NCBI GenBank assembly: GCA_963665555.2
Contig: OY762308.1
Location: forward strand, 2,108,001 to 2,172,000
Length of the DNA: 64,000 nucleotides
From: CAXXXW01 sp963665555
GTDB taxonomy: Bacteria; Pseudomonadota; Alphaproteobacteria; Thalassobaculales; Thalassobaculaceae
Direction: 5' to 3'
Below the pieces are notes generated by a model. That model saw nothing but the letters and a program-made list of their open reading frames with translations. It searched no databases and was not told the DNA's origin. Positions 41,348 through 50,699 of the stretch are shown here, piece after piece; position 1 is the stretch's first letter, and each line of letters opens with the position of its first letter. The position numbers were made by a program, and so were the translations under genes.

Positions 41348-42147
41348 CGCCCGGCCACCCTTTCCAGGAACGCGCGCATCAGCGCGTTGAACCGTTCCGG
41401 ATGCTCCAGCGAGGCGAGGTGGCGGGCCGGCTCCAGCCAGTGGAGTTCGCAGTCCGGGATGAGGCGGGCCATCTTTTCCGAGACCGCGCGCGGCGCGCCG
41501 GGGTCGTCCGGCGTCGCCACCACCATCGCCGGGGCGCGGATCGACGGGAGCCGGGCGGCGGTGTCCAGCATCCGCATGGCGGCGGCCGCGGCCGCGAAGC
41601 TCTCCGGCGCGAAGCGGCGGATCGCCCCGTCCATGTAGACATAGCCGGCGATGCGCCGCCGGGCCGCGTCCACGGTGAACCAGCGCCGCATCAGGCCGGA
41701 ATGGACCGCCGCGATGCCGCCGGCCAGCGCGGCGTCGGCCCGCTCGCGCCACGCCTCGACCTGCGCGCCGTCGTACTCGCAGGTCGAGTTGACCAGCGCC
41801 AGCGAGGCGACGCGGCCGGGATGGGCGAGCGCGAAGGTCTGCGCGACCTGGCCGCCCAGCGACACGCCGCAGACATGCGCCCGCGCGATCCCGAGCGCGT
41901 CGAGCAGGCCGCGCAGGTCTCCCGCCATCGCCTCCAGCGTCCACGGGCCGGGCGGCGCGCCGCTGCCGCCATGGCCGCGCGCGTCCCAGCGCAGCGCGCG
42001 GAACCCCTCGAAGGCGGGCATGTGCGGGTCCCAGTAGCGATGGTCCGCGCCGAAACAGTGCAGCAGGCAGGCGACGGGCGCGTCCGCCGGCCCGTCGAGC
42101 CGGTAACGGATCGCGGCCTCGCCCGTTTCCGCCCGGCCGACGGCCAT
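41344..42147 (-). CDS. alpha/beta hydrolase, 3-oxoadipate enol-lactonase-like
   Basis: A 267-residue PcaD-like hydrolase. LHCFGADHRYWDPHMPAF near 28-45 provides the oxyanion hole, GVSLGGQ near 94-100 is the nucleophile elbow, Asp lies in ATPDDPGAP and His in EPARHLASL near 245. It is first in the four-gene overlapping operon. It is 27 bases downstream of the RND permease on the same strand, so cotranscription with the efflux genes is possible. Confidence 0.85.
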   Translation of the reverse strand: MAVGRAETGEAAIRYRLDGPADAPVACLLHCFGADHRYWDPHMPAFEGFRALRWDARGHGGSGAPPGPWTLEAMAGDLRGLLDALGIARAHVCGVSLGGQVAQTFALAHPGRVASLALVNSTCEYDGAQVEAWRERADAALAGGIAAVHSGLMRRWFTVDAARRRIAGYVYMDGAIRRFAPESFAAAAAAMRMLDTAARLPSIRAPAMVVATPDDPGAPRAVSEKMARLIPDCELHWLEPARHLASLEHPERFNALMRAFLERVAGR

Positions 42148-42174
42148 CGCGCCCTCCGCCGCGCGGCCGCGCCG

Positions 42175-45100
42175 CTACGCCTCCCCGCGCTCGGCGATCA
42201 TCACCAGGCTCGGCAGCAGGAACAGGATGAACAGGCTCGACAGCACCAGGCCGCCCATCATGCTGACGACGAAGGGCACCAGGAAGATCAGGTTGTCGCT
42301 CCGCTCGTAGAGCAGGGGCGCGAGGCCGAGGATCGTCGTCAGGCTGGTCAGGAACACCGCGCGGAAGCGGTGGCGGGCGGCGGCGGCCGCGACGGCGATC
42401 GCCGGCAGGGCCTCGTTCTCGCGCCGGATCGCGTTGTAGCGGTCGAGGAACACCAGCGTGTCGTTCACGGTCACGCCGAACACGGCGACCAGGCCCAGGA
42501 TGGACAAGACGGTCCAGTCCCATCCGAGCATCCAGTGGCCCAGCACGGCCCCGGCGAACGCCACCGGGATGCCGGCGACGGCGAGCACCGGCTTCCAGTA
42601 GCTGCGCAGGAAACCGGCCATCAGCGCGTACATGCCGAGCAGGGCGATGGGGACGAGCAGGGCCAGCACCCGGAGCAGGTCCCTCTGGTCCCTGAACCCC
42701 CCGGCGGGCTGGATTTCGAGGCCGGGATAGCGCGCCGTCGCGCCGGGGACGAATTCCTCGTCGATCGCCCGGATCGCCTCGCGGGGCGTCGTTTCGGCAA
42801 TGTCGGCGCGCGCCTCGACCATGGCCGCGTCCTTGCCGTCGATGCGCGCGAGTGTCGCCAGTTCGCGTTTCTCGACAAGGCGCGCGGCGATCGACAGGGG
42901 CATGTCGCCGCCGCCGGGCCGGCGGACGCGCTCGCCGGCCAGGTCGGCGAGGCCGCGCCGCCGCTCGGCCGGGTAGCGCACGACGACCTGGATTTCCTCG
43001 CGGCCGCGCTGGATGCGCTGGACCTCGACGCCATGGAGGTTGGCGCGCAGCTGCAGGGCGATCGCGGCCGGGGTCAGGCCCGCCGCCCGGCCGGCCGGGG
43101 TAAGCTCGATCTCGAAATGCCGCTTGCCGGGCGACATGTTGTCCGTAACCCCGTGAACGCCCGGAAGCGCCGCGAGGAACGCCCGCATCTCGGCGGCGGC
43201 GCGGGCCAGGACCTCGCGGTCGTCGTGCAGCAGCGCGTAGGCGACATTCGAGAACGGCTGGCTCCGCGTCACCTGGAACACCGCCTCTTCCAGATGCGAC
43301 ATGTCGCCGATCTCGCGGCGCCAGGCGCGTGCGATTTCCGTGGGCGCGGCGACGCGTTCCGGCCGGTCGCGCAGGTGCAGCCGGACCGAGGCCACATGGC
43401 TGGCGTTCGGTTCCCGCCTTCCGACGGTGGACGACGCCACGCCGCCGGCGACGGTGGTGATCGAGGCGATCGAATCCCCTTCGAGGCGCTCGTCCGCGGC
43501 GCGGGCGGCGGCGGCGAAACGCTCGGTCGCGGCCAGGGTTTTCTCGAACGGGGTTCCGGCGGGAAAGCGCAAATCCGCCTGGACGAAATTGGCGATCGCC
43601 GTGTTGCCCTCGAAAATGAGCGGCCGCACAACGCCGAGGCCGAGCATCGACGCCGCCGCGACCGCGAGGAGCGCGCCGATGGCGGGAGCCAGCGCGAAAT
43701 TGCGCACCGACCACGAGACCGCCGAGAAAACCGCCTTGTCGCGGAACCCGTCCAGCCGGACCCCCGTCCAGCCCTGGAGGCGGCTCAACGGCGGCCGGCT
43801 CAGGGGCCTTTCGGGCGAAAGATGGGCCGGCAGGATCAGGAACGCCTCGATGAACGAGACGATGAGCACGAAGATCGCCACCCAGGGAAACACGTTGAGG
43901 AACTGGTACAGCGAGGAGGTAATGAAGAAAAACGGCGTGAAGGCGAGAACGGTCGTAATTCCGCCGACGGCGACCGGCGCCCACACCGCCTTGGCGCCGG
44001 AAATCGCCGCCTCGACCCCCCGTTTTCCGGCCTGTCGTTCGGCGGCGATGCTTTCCCCCACCACCACCGCGTCGTCCACCACGACGCCGACCAGCAGGAA
44101 GAAGGCGATCAGCGTCGCCATGTTCAGCGTCATGTCCGCGGCGCCGAAAAAGAGCAGCGAGCCGATAAACGAGAAGGGAATGCCGAAGGAAATCCACGAG
44201 GCGACGCGCAGGTCGAAAACCGCCACCAGGCAGACGAACACCAGGATCGCGCCGATAATGCCGTTCCTCACGATGCCGGACAGCATTTCGTAAGTGGGGC
44301 GGATCCTGTCGCTCCACACGCCGACCTCGACGCCCGGCGGCGTTTCGCGGCCGGCGAGCAGGGTCCGGATATCCTCGTCCAGGTCGATATAGGACTGGCG
44401 CCCGGACGTTTCGACGCGGACCAGCACCGCCGGCGTCCCGTCGATCCGTGTCGCGATGTCCTCGTCCGCGAACCCGTCGCGAATCCGCGCGACATCGCCG
44501 AGCGTCACGACGGCGCCGCCCGGCCGCGCGATCAGCGCGATGTCCTCGAACTCCGCGCCCGCCGTCCGCTTGGCGACGGTGTGCAGGACCAAGCCGCCCG
44601 CCCCGGTCCGCAATTCGCCGGCGGTGAGGTTGGTCGAGGCCCGCCGCACCTTGCGGGCCACCTCGCCGATCGTGAGGTCGTGGCGGCGCAGCGCCTCCTC
44701 GTCCAGTTCGATCGCGATTTCGCGGTCGCGCGTGCCTTCCAGCGACGCTTGCGACGCCGTGGGCAGCCGCAGCAGGTCGTCGCGCAACCGCTCGGCGGCG
44801 AGGCGCAACGCGCTCTCCGAGACCGTGGACGACGCGACGTACAGCGTCACGACCGGGAAATTGGGCCGCATGAGGAAGACGCTCGGCCGTTCCGCGTTGA
44901 CCGGCGGGAAGCCCTCGATGCCGTCCACCGCGTTCTGGACCTCCTCCAGCACGGCGTCCTTGTCGGCGAAGGTCCCCACATAGACGTCGACAATGCCGCG
45001 GTTCTGCCTGGCGGTCGCCACGACGCGCTCGACGCCCGCCAGCCCGATGACGGCTTCCTCGATCCGGCGGTTAATGTCCTCCTCCACCTCGCGGGGCGAG

Positions 45101-45267
45101 AATCCGGGCGCCGGAACCGCCACGACGATCCTTCGCAGGTCCAGTTCGGGAGTCCGTTCGACCCGCAGCGAGGACCCCATGACCGCGCCGCCCACGAGCA
45201 GGAACACCATCAGCAGGTTCGCGGCGACGGGATTCCGGGCGAAATAGGAGATCGGATCGAATTGCAT
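42175..45267 (-). CDS. RND-family efflux permease
   Basis: A 1030-residue inner-membrane pump of the AcrB/MexF kind, with 12 predicted helices in two homologous halves and large periplasmic loops. The N-terminal start FDPISYFARNPVAANLLMVF, the paired proton-relay aspartates in VGVVVDDAVVVGES (fourth helix, near 400) and the second-half VNDTLVFLDR are typical. It is driven by proton entry and works with the adaptor encoded 54 bases upstream. No outer-membrane channel or regulator gene is adjacent. Cargo unknown; the branch resembles uncharacterised environmental RND pumps. Confidence 0.93.
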   Translation of the reverse strand: MQFDPISYFARNPVAANLLMVFLLVGGAVMGSSLRVERTPELDLRRIVVAVPAPGFSPREVEEDINRRIEEAVIGLAGVERVVATARQNRGIVDVYVGTFADKDAVLEEVQNAVDGIEGFPPVNAERPSVFLMRPNFPVVTLYVASSTVSESALRLAAERLRDDLLRLPTASQASLEGTRDREIAIELDEEALRRHDLTIGEVARKVRRASTNLTAGELRTGAGGLVLHTVAKRTAGAEFEDIALIARPGGAVVTLGDVARIRDGFADEDIATRIDGTPAVLVRVETSGRQSYIDLDEDIRTLLAGRETPPGVEVGVWSDRIRPTYEMLSGIVRNGIIGAILVFVCLVAVFDLRVASWISFGIPFSFIGSLLFFGAADMTLNMATLIAFFLLVGVVVDDAVVVGESIAAERQAGKRGVEAAISGAKAVWAPVAVGGITTVLAFTPFFFITSSLYQFLNVFPWVAIFVLIVSFIEAFLILPAHLSPERPLSRPPLSRLQGWTGVRLDGFRDKAVFSAVSWSVRNFALAPAIGALLAVAAASMLGLGVVRPLIFEGNTAIANFVQADLRFPAGTPFEKTLAATERFAAAARAADERLEGDSIASITTVAGGVASSTVGRREPNASHVASVRLHLRDRPERVAAPTEIARAWRREIGDMSHLEEAVFQVTRSQPFSNVAYALLHDDREVLARAAAEMRAFLAALPGVHGVTDNMSPGKRHFEIELTPAGRAAGLTPAAIALQLRANLHGVEVQRIQRGREEIQVVVRYPAERRRGLADLAGERVRRPGGGDMPLSIAARLVEKRELATLARIDGKDAAMVEARADIAETTPREAIRAIDEEFVPGATARYPGLEIQPAGGFRDQRDLLRVLALLVPIALLGMYALMAGFLRSYWKPVLAVAGIPVAFAGAVLGHWMLGWDWTVLSILGLVAVFGVTVNDTLVFLDRYNAIRRENEALPAIAVAAAAARHRFRAVFLTSLTTILGLAPLLYERSDNLIFLVPFVVSMMGGLVLSSLFILFLLPSLVMIAERGEA

Positions 45268-45321
45268 GGCGGCGCCCCTTCGGCGGCGGCGGTGTTCGGG
45301 CGGGGATTCGGGCCGGCCCGG

Positions 45322-46470
45322 CTATCCGGACGGCCCCGCGGGCGCGGTCTCGACCTCCAGGCCCGCCCGCGCGACCGGCGGCGCGCCGACGACCACGCCG
45401 TCGCCCGCGTCGAACGCCTCGACGAGCCACTCGCCGCCGGCGCGGCCGAGCGTTCGCGGCGCGGCCGACTCCAGGACGCCGCCCCGCACCACCCAGACCT
45501 CGTCGCGGTCCCGGGCGGCCGCCTCGGGCAGCGCGAACACATCCTTGTGCGCCGGCCCCTCGATCTCGATCCGGGCGAAGCCGCCCGGCTTCGGCCGCGA
45601 CTCCGCCGGCACATCGTCCGGGAATTCGAGGAACACGCGCGCGAGGCGGGTGCGCGGGTTTATCGTCGAGGAGACGCGCGAAACGCGCGCGGCGTACTCC
45701 CGCCCGCCGACGCGGACCGTGGCGGCGCGGCCGACGGCCGGCTCCAGGTACTCCAGGTCCCCCGGCTCGATGGGCGCCCGGGCCTGCGACGCGCCGACCC
45801 GGTAAACGGCGCCAAGCCTGCCCTCCCGGCGGCTGGCCCCCCGTCCGGCGGCGTCGCGCGCCTCGTCGGCGCCGACCAGCTCCCCGACCTCGATGTCCGA
45901 CCCCAGCACGCGGCTGTCGTAGGGGAGGGAAATGTCGGTCCACGAAAGCCGCAACTCGGCCAGCCGGAGTTCGGCGCGCGCCCGTTCCAGTTCGGCCTCC
46001 GCCATGGCGACCGCCGGGGTTTCGGCGTTCCCGTCCGCCCGCGCCGTCTCGACCAGCACGCCGGCCTCGGCCTTCTCGACCGTCCGCCGCGCCGCCTCGA
46101 CCAGCAGTTCGTATTCGGTCGGGTCGATCCTGACGAAGACCTCGTTCGCCGGGATCGTCCCGCCGTTCCTGAACTTCGGCGAGACCCAGACGACGCGGCC
46201 CGTCGCTTGCGAGGCCACCCGCGTCCGCGCCTCCGTCTCGATCGCGCCGGTCAGCCTGACGGTCAGCGCCCTTTCCTCCGGCTCCGGGCGGATCGTCGCG
46301 ACGACCGGCTTCGCGGCCGCCGGCCTCGCCGCCGAGGCGGCGTCGTAGCCGACATAGCTTGGCGCCCGCGCGAAATAGAGGGCCGCCGCGACGACGACGA
46401 CCACGGCGGCAAGTTGCGCGTAGCCGCGCCATCCGGCCCGGTCTCCGGAATCGCCCGCTCGATCCGACAT
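45322..46470 (-). CDS. RND efflux periplasmic adaptor subunit
   Basis: A 382-residue membrane-fusion protein with one N-terminal transmembrane anchor (LAAVVVVVAAALYFA, about 20-34), a lipoyl half-motif (GRVVWVSPKFRNGGTIPANEVFVRID), a helical hairpin and beta-barrel and membrane-proximal regions. It bridges the RND permease encoded downstream to an outer-membrane channel. It is the first gene of the efflux operon and divergent from the hydrolase at 46619. Confidence 0.9.
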   Translation of the reverse strand: MSDRAGDSGDRAGWRGYAQLAAVVVVVAAALYFARAPSYVGYDAASAARPAAAKPVVATIRPEPEERALTVRLTGAIETEARTRVASQATGRVVWVSPKFRNGGTIPANEVFVRIDPTEYELLVEAARRTVEKAEAGVLVETARADGNAETPAVAMAEAELERARAELRLAELRLSWTDISLPYDSRVLGSDIEVGELVGADEARDAAGRGASRREGRLGAVYRVGASQARAPIEPGDLEYLEPAVGRAATVRVGGREYAARVSRVSSTINPRTRLARVFLEFPDDVPAESRPKPGGFARIEIEGPAHKDVFALPEAAARDRDEVWVVRGGVLESAAPRTLGRAGGEWLVEAFDAGDGVVVGAPPVARAGLEVETAPAGPSG

Positions 46471-46618
46471 CTTTCCCTCCCGGCGCGCTTCGGACCGCCA
46501 GCTTGCGCCGCCGGGCCGCGGCCGTCAACGCCGTTCCGGGCCGAAGGCCCGTTGCGGCGCGCGGGAATATGCCGGAATGTCCCGGCCGGGAACGGAGAGG
46601 CTTCCGAAGGAGGCGCGC

Positions 46619-47425
46619 ATGGACATCGAGACCGCGAGGGTGAACGGCATCGACATCGCCCACCGCTGGGACGGGCGCGCGGACGGGCCGGTCGCCATGA
46701 TGGCGCACGCGATGGGAACCGACCGCCGCCTCTGGGACCCGCAGGTCCCGGCCCTGGCGGACCGCTACCGGCTGCTGCGCTACGACTGGCGCGGGCACGG
46801 CGGCACGAGCGCGCCGGAAGGCCCCTACGCGCTCGACGCATTCGTCGCCGACGCGGCCGGCCTGATGGACGCGCTGGGGCTGGAGCGGGTGCACTGGATC
46901 GGCATCTCGACCGGCGGGATGATCGGCCAGGGGCTGGCGATCCACCGCCCGGAGCGGATCGCCAGCCTCGCGCTCTGCAACACCACATCGCTCGCCAACG
47001 CCTGGTATCGCGGCTGGGTGCGCGAGCGCCAGGCGGTCGCGCGGCAAGGCGGCATGGAGCCGGTCTGGGAGATGACGAAGCGGCTCTGGTTCACCGACGC
47101 CTTCGTCGAGGCCGGCGGGCCGGCCTACCGGGCGGTGCGCGATGCTTTCGTCGCCACGCCGGTCGCCGGCTATCTCGGCGGGACCTCGGCGGTGGCGGAC
47201 CTCGCCTACCGCGATTCGCTCCACCGGATCGCCGCGCCGACGCGGATAATCGCCGCCGGCGACGACCCGGTGACGCCGCCGGAGATGGCGCGCGCGATCC
47301 ACGAGCGCATCGCCGGCTCGACGCTCGAAATCCTCGAGGGCCAGCGGCATTTCTCCAACGTGGAGGTCCCGGACGCCTTCAACGCCTGGCTGCGCCGCGG
47401 CCTCGACGAGGCGGCCGGGGCCTGA
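46619..47425 (+). CDS. alpha/beta hydrolase, enol-lactonase-like
   Basis: A 268-residue PcaD-type hydrolase with AHAMGTDRRLWDPQVPAL near 28-45, nucleophile elbow GISTGGM near 98-104, Asp in AGDDPVTPP and His in GQRHFSNVE near 246. It is a clear paralogue of the hydrolase at 41344 (same spacing of motifs). The ATG at 46619 follows AAGGAGGCG. It lies alone between the efflux operon (divergent) and the MBL hydrolase (convergent). Confidence 0.86.
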   Translation: MDIETARVNGIDIAHRWDGRADGPVAMMAHAMGTDRRLWDPQVPALADRYRLLRYDWRGHGGTSAPEGPYALDAFVADAAGLMDALGLERVHWIGISTGGMIGQGLAIHRPERIASLALCNTTSLANAWYRGWVRERQAVARQGGMEPVWEMTKRLWFTDAFVEAGGPAYRAVRDAFVATPVAGYLGGTSAVADLAYRDSLHRIAAPTRIIAAGDDPVTPPEMARAIHERIAGSTLEILEGQRHFSNVEVPDAFNAWLRRGLDEAAGA

Positions 47426-47458
47426 GCGCCGCGCCGGCGCGCGATCCCGTTCGCCGGT

Positions 47459-48292
47459 TCAGGCGGGCGGCGGCGGGCCGGCGCCGATATTGGCCGGGAT
47501 CGCGGCGTCGAACAGCCTCGGCCTGGCGAGCGTCGCGTCGCGCCCGGCCCGCATCCGCGCGAACGCCGCCTTCGACGCGCCGGCGCCGACATGGACATTG
47601 CGCGCCCGCTGCTCGGCCACCGTGGTCTCCCAGGCGAAGCGGTCGCGCCCCGGCGCCTTGTAGTCGTGCCCGACGAACAGGCGCGTCTCGCCGGGCAGGG
47701 CGAGGATCCTGCCGATCGAATCGTAAAGCGCCTCCGCCGAACCGCCGGGAAAGTCGCAGCGCGCGGTGCCGAAATCCGGCATGAAAATCGTGTCGCCGAC
47801 GAAGGCGGCGTCGCCGACCAGGTAGGCGACGCAGGCCGGCGTGTGGCCCGGCGTGTGCAGGACGGCGGCGGACAGGCCGCCGATCGCGAAACGGTCCCCG
47901 TCGGCGAACAGCCGGTCGAATTGCGGGGAACCGGCGCGCGCGGCGCCGGACCCGGCGGGGAACATCCCGGCGAAGGCCTCGCGCACTTCCAGCACCCGCT
48001 CGCCGATGCCGACGGCGCCGCCGATCTCCGCGCGCAGCCACCCGGCGGCGGAGAGGTGGTCGGCGTGGACATGCGTCTCCAGCAGCCACTCGACCGCCAG
48101 GCCGCGCGCGCGGACATGTTCGGCGATGGCGCGGGCGCTTTCCGTCGAGGTCCGGCCCGTGTCGGGGTCGTAGTCCAGCACCGGATCCACGACCGCCGCC
48201 GCGCCGCTCTCCGGGTCCGCCACGACATAGGAGACCGTGTTGGTCGCCTCGTCGAAGAAGGCGGCGACCTCGGGCGCGGGCCCGGCGGGCAT
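47459..48292 (-). CDS. MBL-fold hydrolase, persulfide dioxygenase/Blh-like
   Basis: A 277-residue metallo-beta-lactamase-fold protein with the THVHADHLSAA metal motif near 73-83, HTPGHTPACV near 146 and the distal VGHDYK near 209. The N-terminal SYVVADPESG and the layout match ETHE1/Blh-type proteins, which oxidise glutathione persulfide in sulfide detoxification. No rhodanese or sulfide:quinone reductase gene is adjacent, so the role is inferred from family only. Confidence 0.85.
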   Translation of the reverse strand: MPAGPAPEVAAFFDEATNTVSYVVADPESGAAAVVDPVLDYDPDTGRTSTESARAIAEHVRARGLAVEWLLETHVHADHLSAAGWLRAEIGGAVGIGERVLEVREAFAGMFPAGSGAARAGSPQFDRLFADGDRFAIGGLSAAVLHTPGHTPACVAYLVGDAAFVGDTIFMPDFGTARCDFPGGSAEALYDSIGRILALPGETRLFVGHDYKAPGRDRFAWETTVAEQRARNVHVGAGASKAAFARMRAGRDATLARPRLFDAAIPANIGAGPPPPA

Positions 48293-48330
48293 GGCGCGCC
48301 TCCCCTTCCGGCCCGGCGCGTCCGCCCCCG

Positions 48331-48990
48331 CTACTCCGGCTGCGGGACGAGGCGGATATAGGGGAGCGGGGATTTCCAGCCGCCGGGGAACGCCTTGCGC
48401 GCCTCCTCGTCCGAGACGGCGGGGACGACGATCACATCCTCCCCCTGCTTCCAGTTCACCGGCGTCGCCACCTTGTGCGCGGCGGTCAGCTGGCAGGAAT
48501 CCAGCACCCGCAGCACCTCGTCGAAGTTGCGCCCGGTGCTCATCGGGTAGGTGAGCGACAGCTTGATCTTCTTGTCCGGGCCGATCAGGAAGACGGTGCG
48601 CACGGTGGCGTTGTCGGCGGCGGTGCGGCCCTCGGAGGTTTCGCCCGCGCCGGCCGGCAGCATCTCGTACATCCGGGCGACCTTCAGCTCCGGGTCGCCG
48701 ATCAGCGGGTAGTTTATGGCGTGCCCCTGGCTCGCCTCGATATCCCGGGACCATTCCTTGTGGTTGTCCACCGGATCGACGCTGATGCCGATAATCTTGC
48801 AGTTCCGCTTGTCGAATTCCGGCTTCAGGCCGGCCATGTAGCCGAGTTCGGTGGTGCAGACCGGCGTGAAGTCCTTGGGGTGCGAGCACAGGATGGCCCA
48901 GCCGTCGCCGATCCAGTCGTGGAAGTCGATCGGTCCCTCCGTCGTCTCGGCGGAGAAGTCGGGGGCGGTGTCGTTGATCCTGAGCGCCAT
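48331..48990 (-). CDS. 1-Cys peroxiredoxin
   Basis: A 219-residue Prx6/PrxA-type peroxiredoxin. The peroxidatic cysteine is in DFTPVCTTELG near 41-51, with the supporting Arg in the TVRTVFLIG strand and the dimer-type C-terminal domain WKQGEDVIVVP and RLVPQPE. It reduces hydrogen and organic peroxides. The ATG at 48990 has GGAGGACGG upstream. It probably has its own promoter at 49051-49079, separate from the repair operon behind it. Confidence 0.92.
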   Translation of the reverse strand: MALRINDTAPDFSAETTEGPIDFHDWIGDGWAILCSHPKDFTPVCTTELGYMAGLKPEFDKRNCKIIGISVDPVDNHKEWSRDIEASQGHAINYPLIGDPELKVARMYEMLPAGAGETSEGRTAADNATVRTVFLIGPDKKIKLSLTYPMSTGRNFDEVLRVLDSCQLTAAHKVATPVNWKQGEDVIVVPAVSDEEARKAFPGGWKSPLPYIRLVPQPE

Positions 48991-49050
48991 GCGTCCGTCC
49001 TCCGGATGGGCGCGCCCGGCCCGGCGGGCGCCGCCGTGTTTCCCGCTCCG

Positions 49051-49079
49051 AGCGTACCGCGGTTCGCCCGCCGGGACAA
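49051..49079 (-). promoter_or_regulatory. predicted promoter of peroxiredoxin gene
   Basis: On the minus strand TTGTCC (49074-49079), 17-base spacer, TACGCT (49051-49056), about 60 bases before the start codon. Confidence 0.45.
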
Positions 49080-49094
49080 TCGGCGGCGCGCCGG

Positions 49095-50699
49095 TCAGCC
49101 GCCGGGGCCGGGCGGGGCGAGCAGGCGTTCGAGGTCCTCCAGCCGGGCGGCGGAGGCGGCGGGGCGGTCGCCGAGGACGCGGCGGATTTCGGGGCGGCGC
49201 AACTCCAGCCCGGCCTTGCGCCGGGGCGCGGGATCGACCGCGTCGAAGGCGATCTCGACCGCCAGCGCCGGCTCCACCTCCCGCACCGGGCCGAACCGCG
49301 CGACCGCGTTGGCGCGCGCCCAGTCCTCCAGCCGGCGGCCGGCGGCCGCGCCGGGGCCGCGCGCGGTCTTGCAGACGGGGACGAGTCCGTCGCCCGCCGG
49401 CCCGGCGCGCCAGACGCCGAAAGTCCACGCCGCCGGCGCGGCCGCGCCCTCGCCGCGCTCCACATACATCGCCACCGCCGCGACCGACAGCGCCGCGCGC
49501 GGCCAGACGATCCAGGCCCCGTCCGCCCGCCCGGCGGCGTAGGGCGCGTCGCGGCGCTTCAGCGCGAGGCCGAGGCGGCCCCGCTCCCGGCACAGGCCGC
49601 GCAGCCGCGCCAGGTCCGCCGCCCCGTCGAAGGCGAGGGTCTCGGACAGGTCCATGCGCGGCGGGGCCGCGCGGGCGAACAGGCGTTCGAGCCGGGCGCG
49701 CCGCGCGGCGAGCGGCAGGCCGCGCAGGTCCTCCGCCCCGTCGAACAGGATGTCGTAGAGCATCAGCCGCGCCGGGAAGCCGTCGCCGGGCCGCGCCGCC
49801 GCGCCCGCGCGGCCGAGGCGCCGCCGCGCCGCCGCGAGGCCCGCGCCGCCGCCACCGGGCGCGTTGCGGCCCCGGACCGGCAGCAACTCCCCGTCCAGCA
49901 CCGCGTCGAAAGCCGCGGCTTCGAGGATTTCGGGAAAGGCGGCGGAGATGTCGGCGCCGTTCCGGGCGTAAAGCCGCCGGGCGCCGCCGCGCGCCGACAG
50001 CTGCGCGCGCAGCCCGTCCCACTGCCACTCGGCGATCCAGTCCGCCGGCGCGAGCGCGGGCGGGTCCGGCCCCTCCAGCCGGCGCGCCGGCATCGGCGGG
50101 CGGAAGGCCGGGCGCGCGCCGGCGCGGGGCCGGGGGCCGCGCTCCTCCAGCCAGGCGAACAGCGCGACATGGGGCGGCGGGCAGGCGCGCCAGGCCTCCT
50201 CCGCCTCCGCCGGATCGGCCCCGCCCAGCGCCGCCAGCGCCTCCGCGACCGGGAGCGGCGGCCCGCCCGGCCGCGCCCGGCCCGTCGCCAGCGCCAGCAG
50301 CGCCCGGCGCCCGGCGGGGTCGAGCGCGTCGAGCCAGGCCGGAAGCGCCGCCGCCGCCCCGTCCCGTCCCGCCGCCGCCAGCCCGCGCGCAACCTCCGAC
50401 AGGCGCGGCGGCGCGGCGGCACCCGGCCGGGCCGGCCAGGCCAGCGCCGCCGCCTCCGCCGTGTCGCCGGTGTATTCGCGCGAGAGGTCGAACAGCGCCG
50501 CGTCGATCCGCGACAGCGCCAGCGCCCGCAACGCGGCCGGCGAGACCTTCGGGATGTCGAGCCCGCCCGCCAGCGCGGCGAGCGCGGTCCCCCGGTCCGG
50601 GTCGGGCGCGCGGCGGAGGTAGTCCGCCAGCAGCGCGGTCCGGGCGTCGCGCCGGGAGGTCTGGACCAGCCGGTCCAGCAGGGCGGCGAACGCCCTCAC
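49095..50699 (-). CDS. cisplatin-response ATP-dependent DNA ligase homologue with lost catalytic residues
   Basis: A 534-residue homologue of the ligase-associated-module ATP-dependent ligase: an N-terminal helical domain (FAALLDRLVQTSRRDA, PDPDRGTALAAL), a nucleotidyltransferase core and an OB fold. The catalytic lysine of motif I is absent: EWQWDGLR has Gln226 where EWKWDGxR is expected (one base, AAG to CAG). Motif IV reads RLGLALK with Leu376 in place of Glu, and motif V reads WIVWPR (398-401) where WxKWK is usual. Length and frame are intact. It is unlikely to adenylate itself as a ligase; it may be decaying or structural. The GTG start overlaps the exonuclease stop by 4 bases. Confidence 0.88.
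   Translation of the reverse strand: MRAFAALLDRLVQTSRRDARTALLADYLRRAPDPDRGTALAALAGGLDIPKVSPAALRALALSRIDAALFDLSREYTGDTAEAAALAWPARPGAAAPPRLSEVARGLAAAGRDGAAAALPAWLDALDPAGRRALLALATGRARPGGPPLPVAEALAALGGADPAEAEEAWRACPPPHVALFAWLEERGPRPRAGARPAFRPPMPARRLEGPDPPALAPADWIAEWQWDGLRAQLSARGGARRLYARNGADISAAFPEILEAAAFDAVLDGELLPVRGRNAPGGGGAGLAAARRRLGRAGAAARPGDGFPARLMLYDILFDGAEDLRGLPLAARRARLERLFARAAPPRMDLSETLAFDGAADLARLRGLCRERGRLGLALKRRDAPYAAGRADGAWIVWPRAALSVAAVAMYVERGEGAAAPAAWTFGVWRAGPAGDGLVPVCKTARGPGAAAGRRLEDWARANAVARFGPVREVEPALAVEIAFDAVDPAPRRKAGLELRRPEIRRVLGDRPAASAARLEDLERLLAPPGPGG

Noticed and set aside
41401..47784. Open frame of 2127 codons antisense to the RND operon
   Set aside because: Low-complexity Arg/Gly/Asp-rich translation with no motif. 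The opposite strand encodes clear RND, adaptor and hydrolase proteins.
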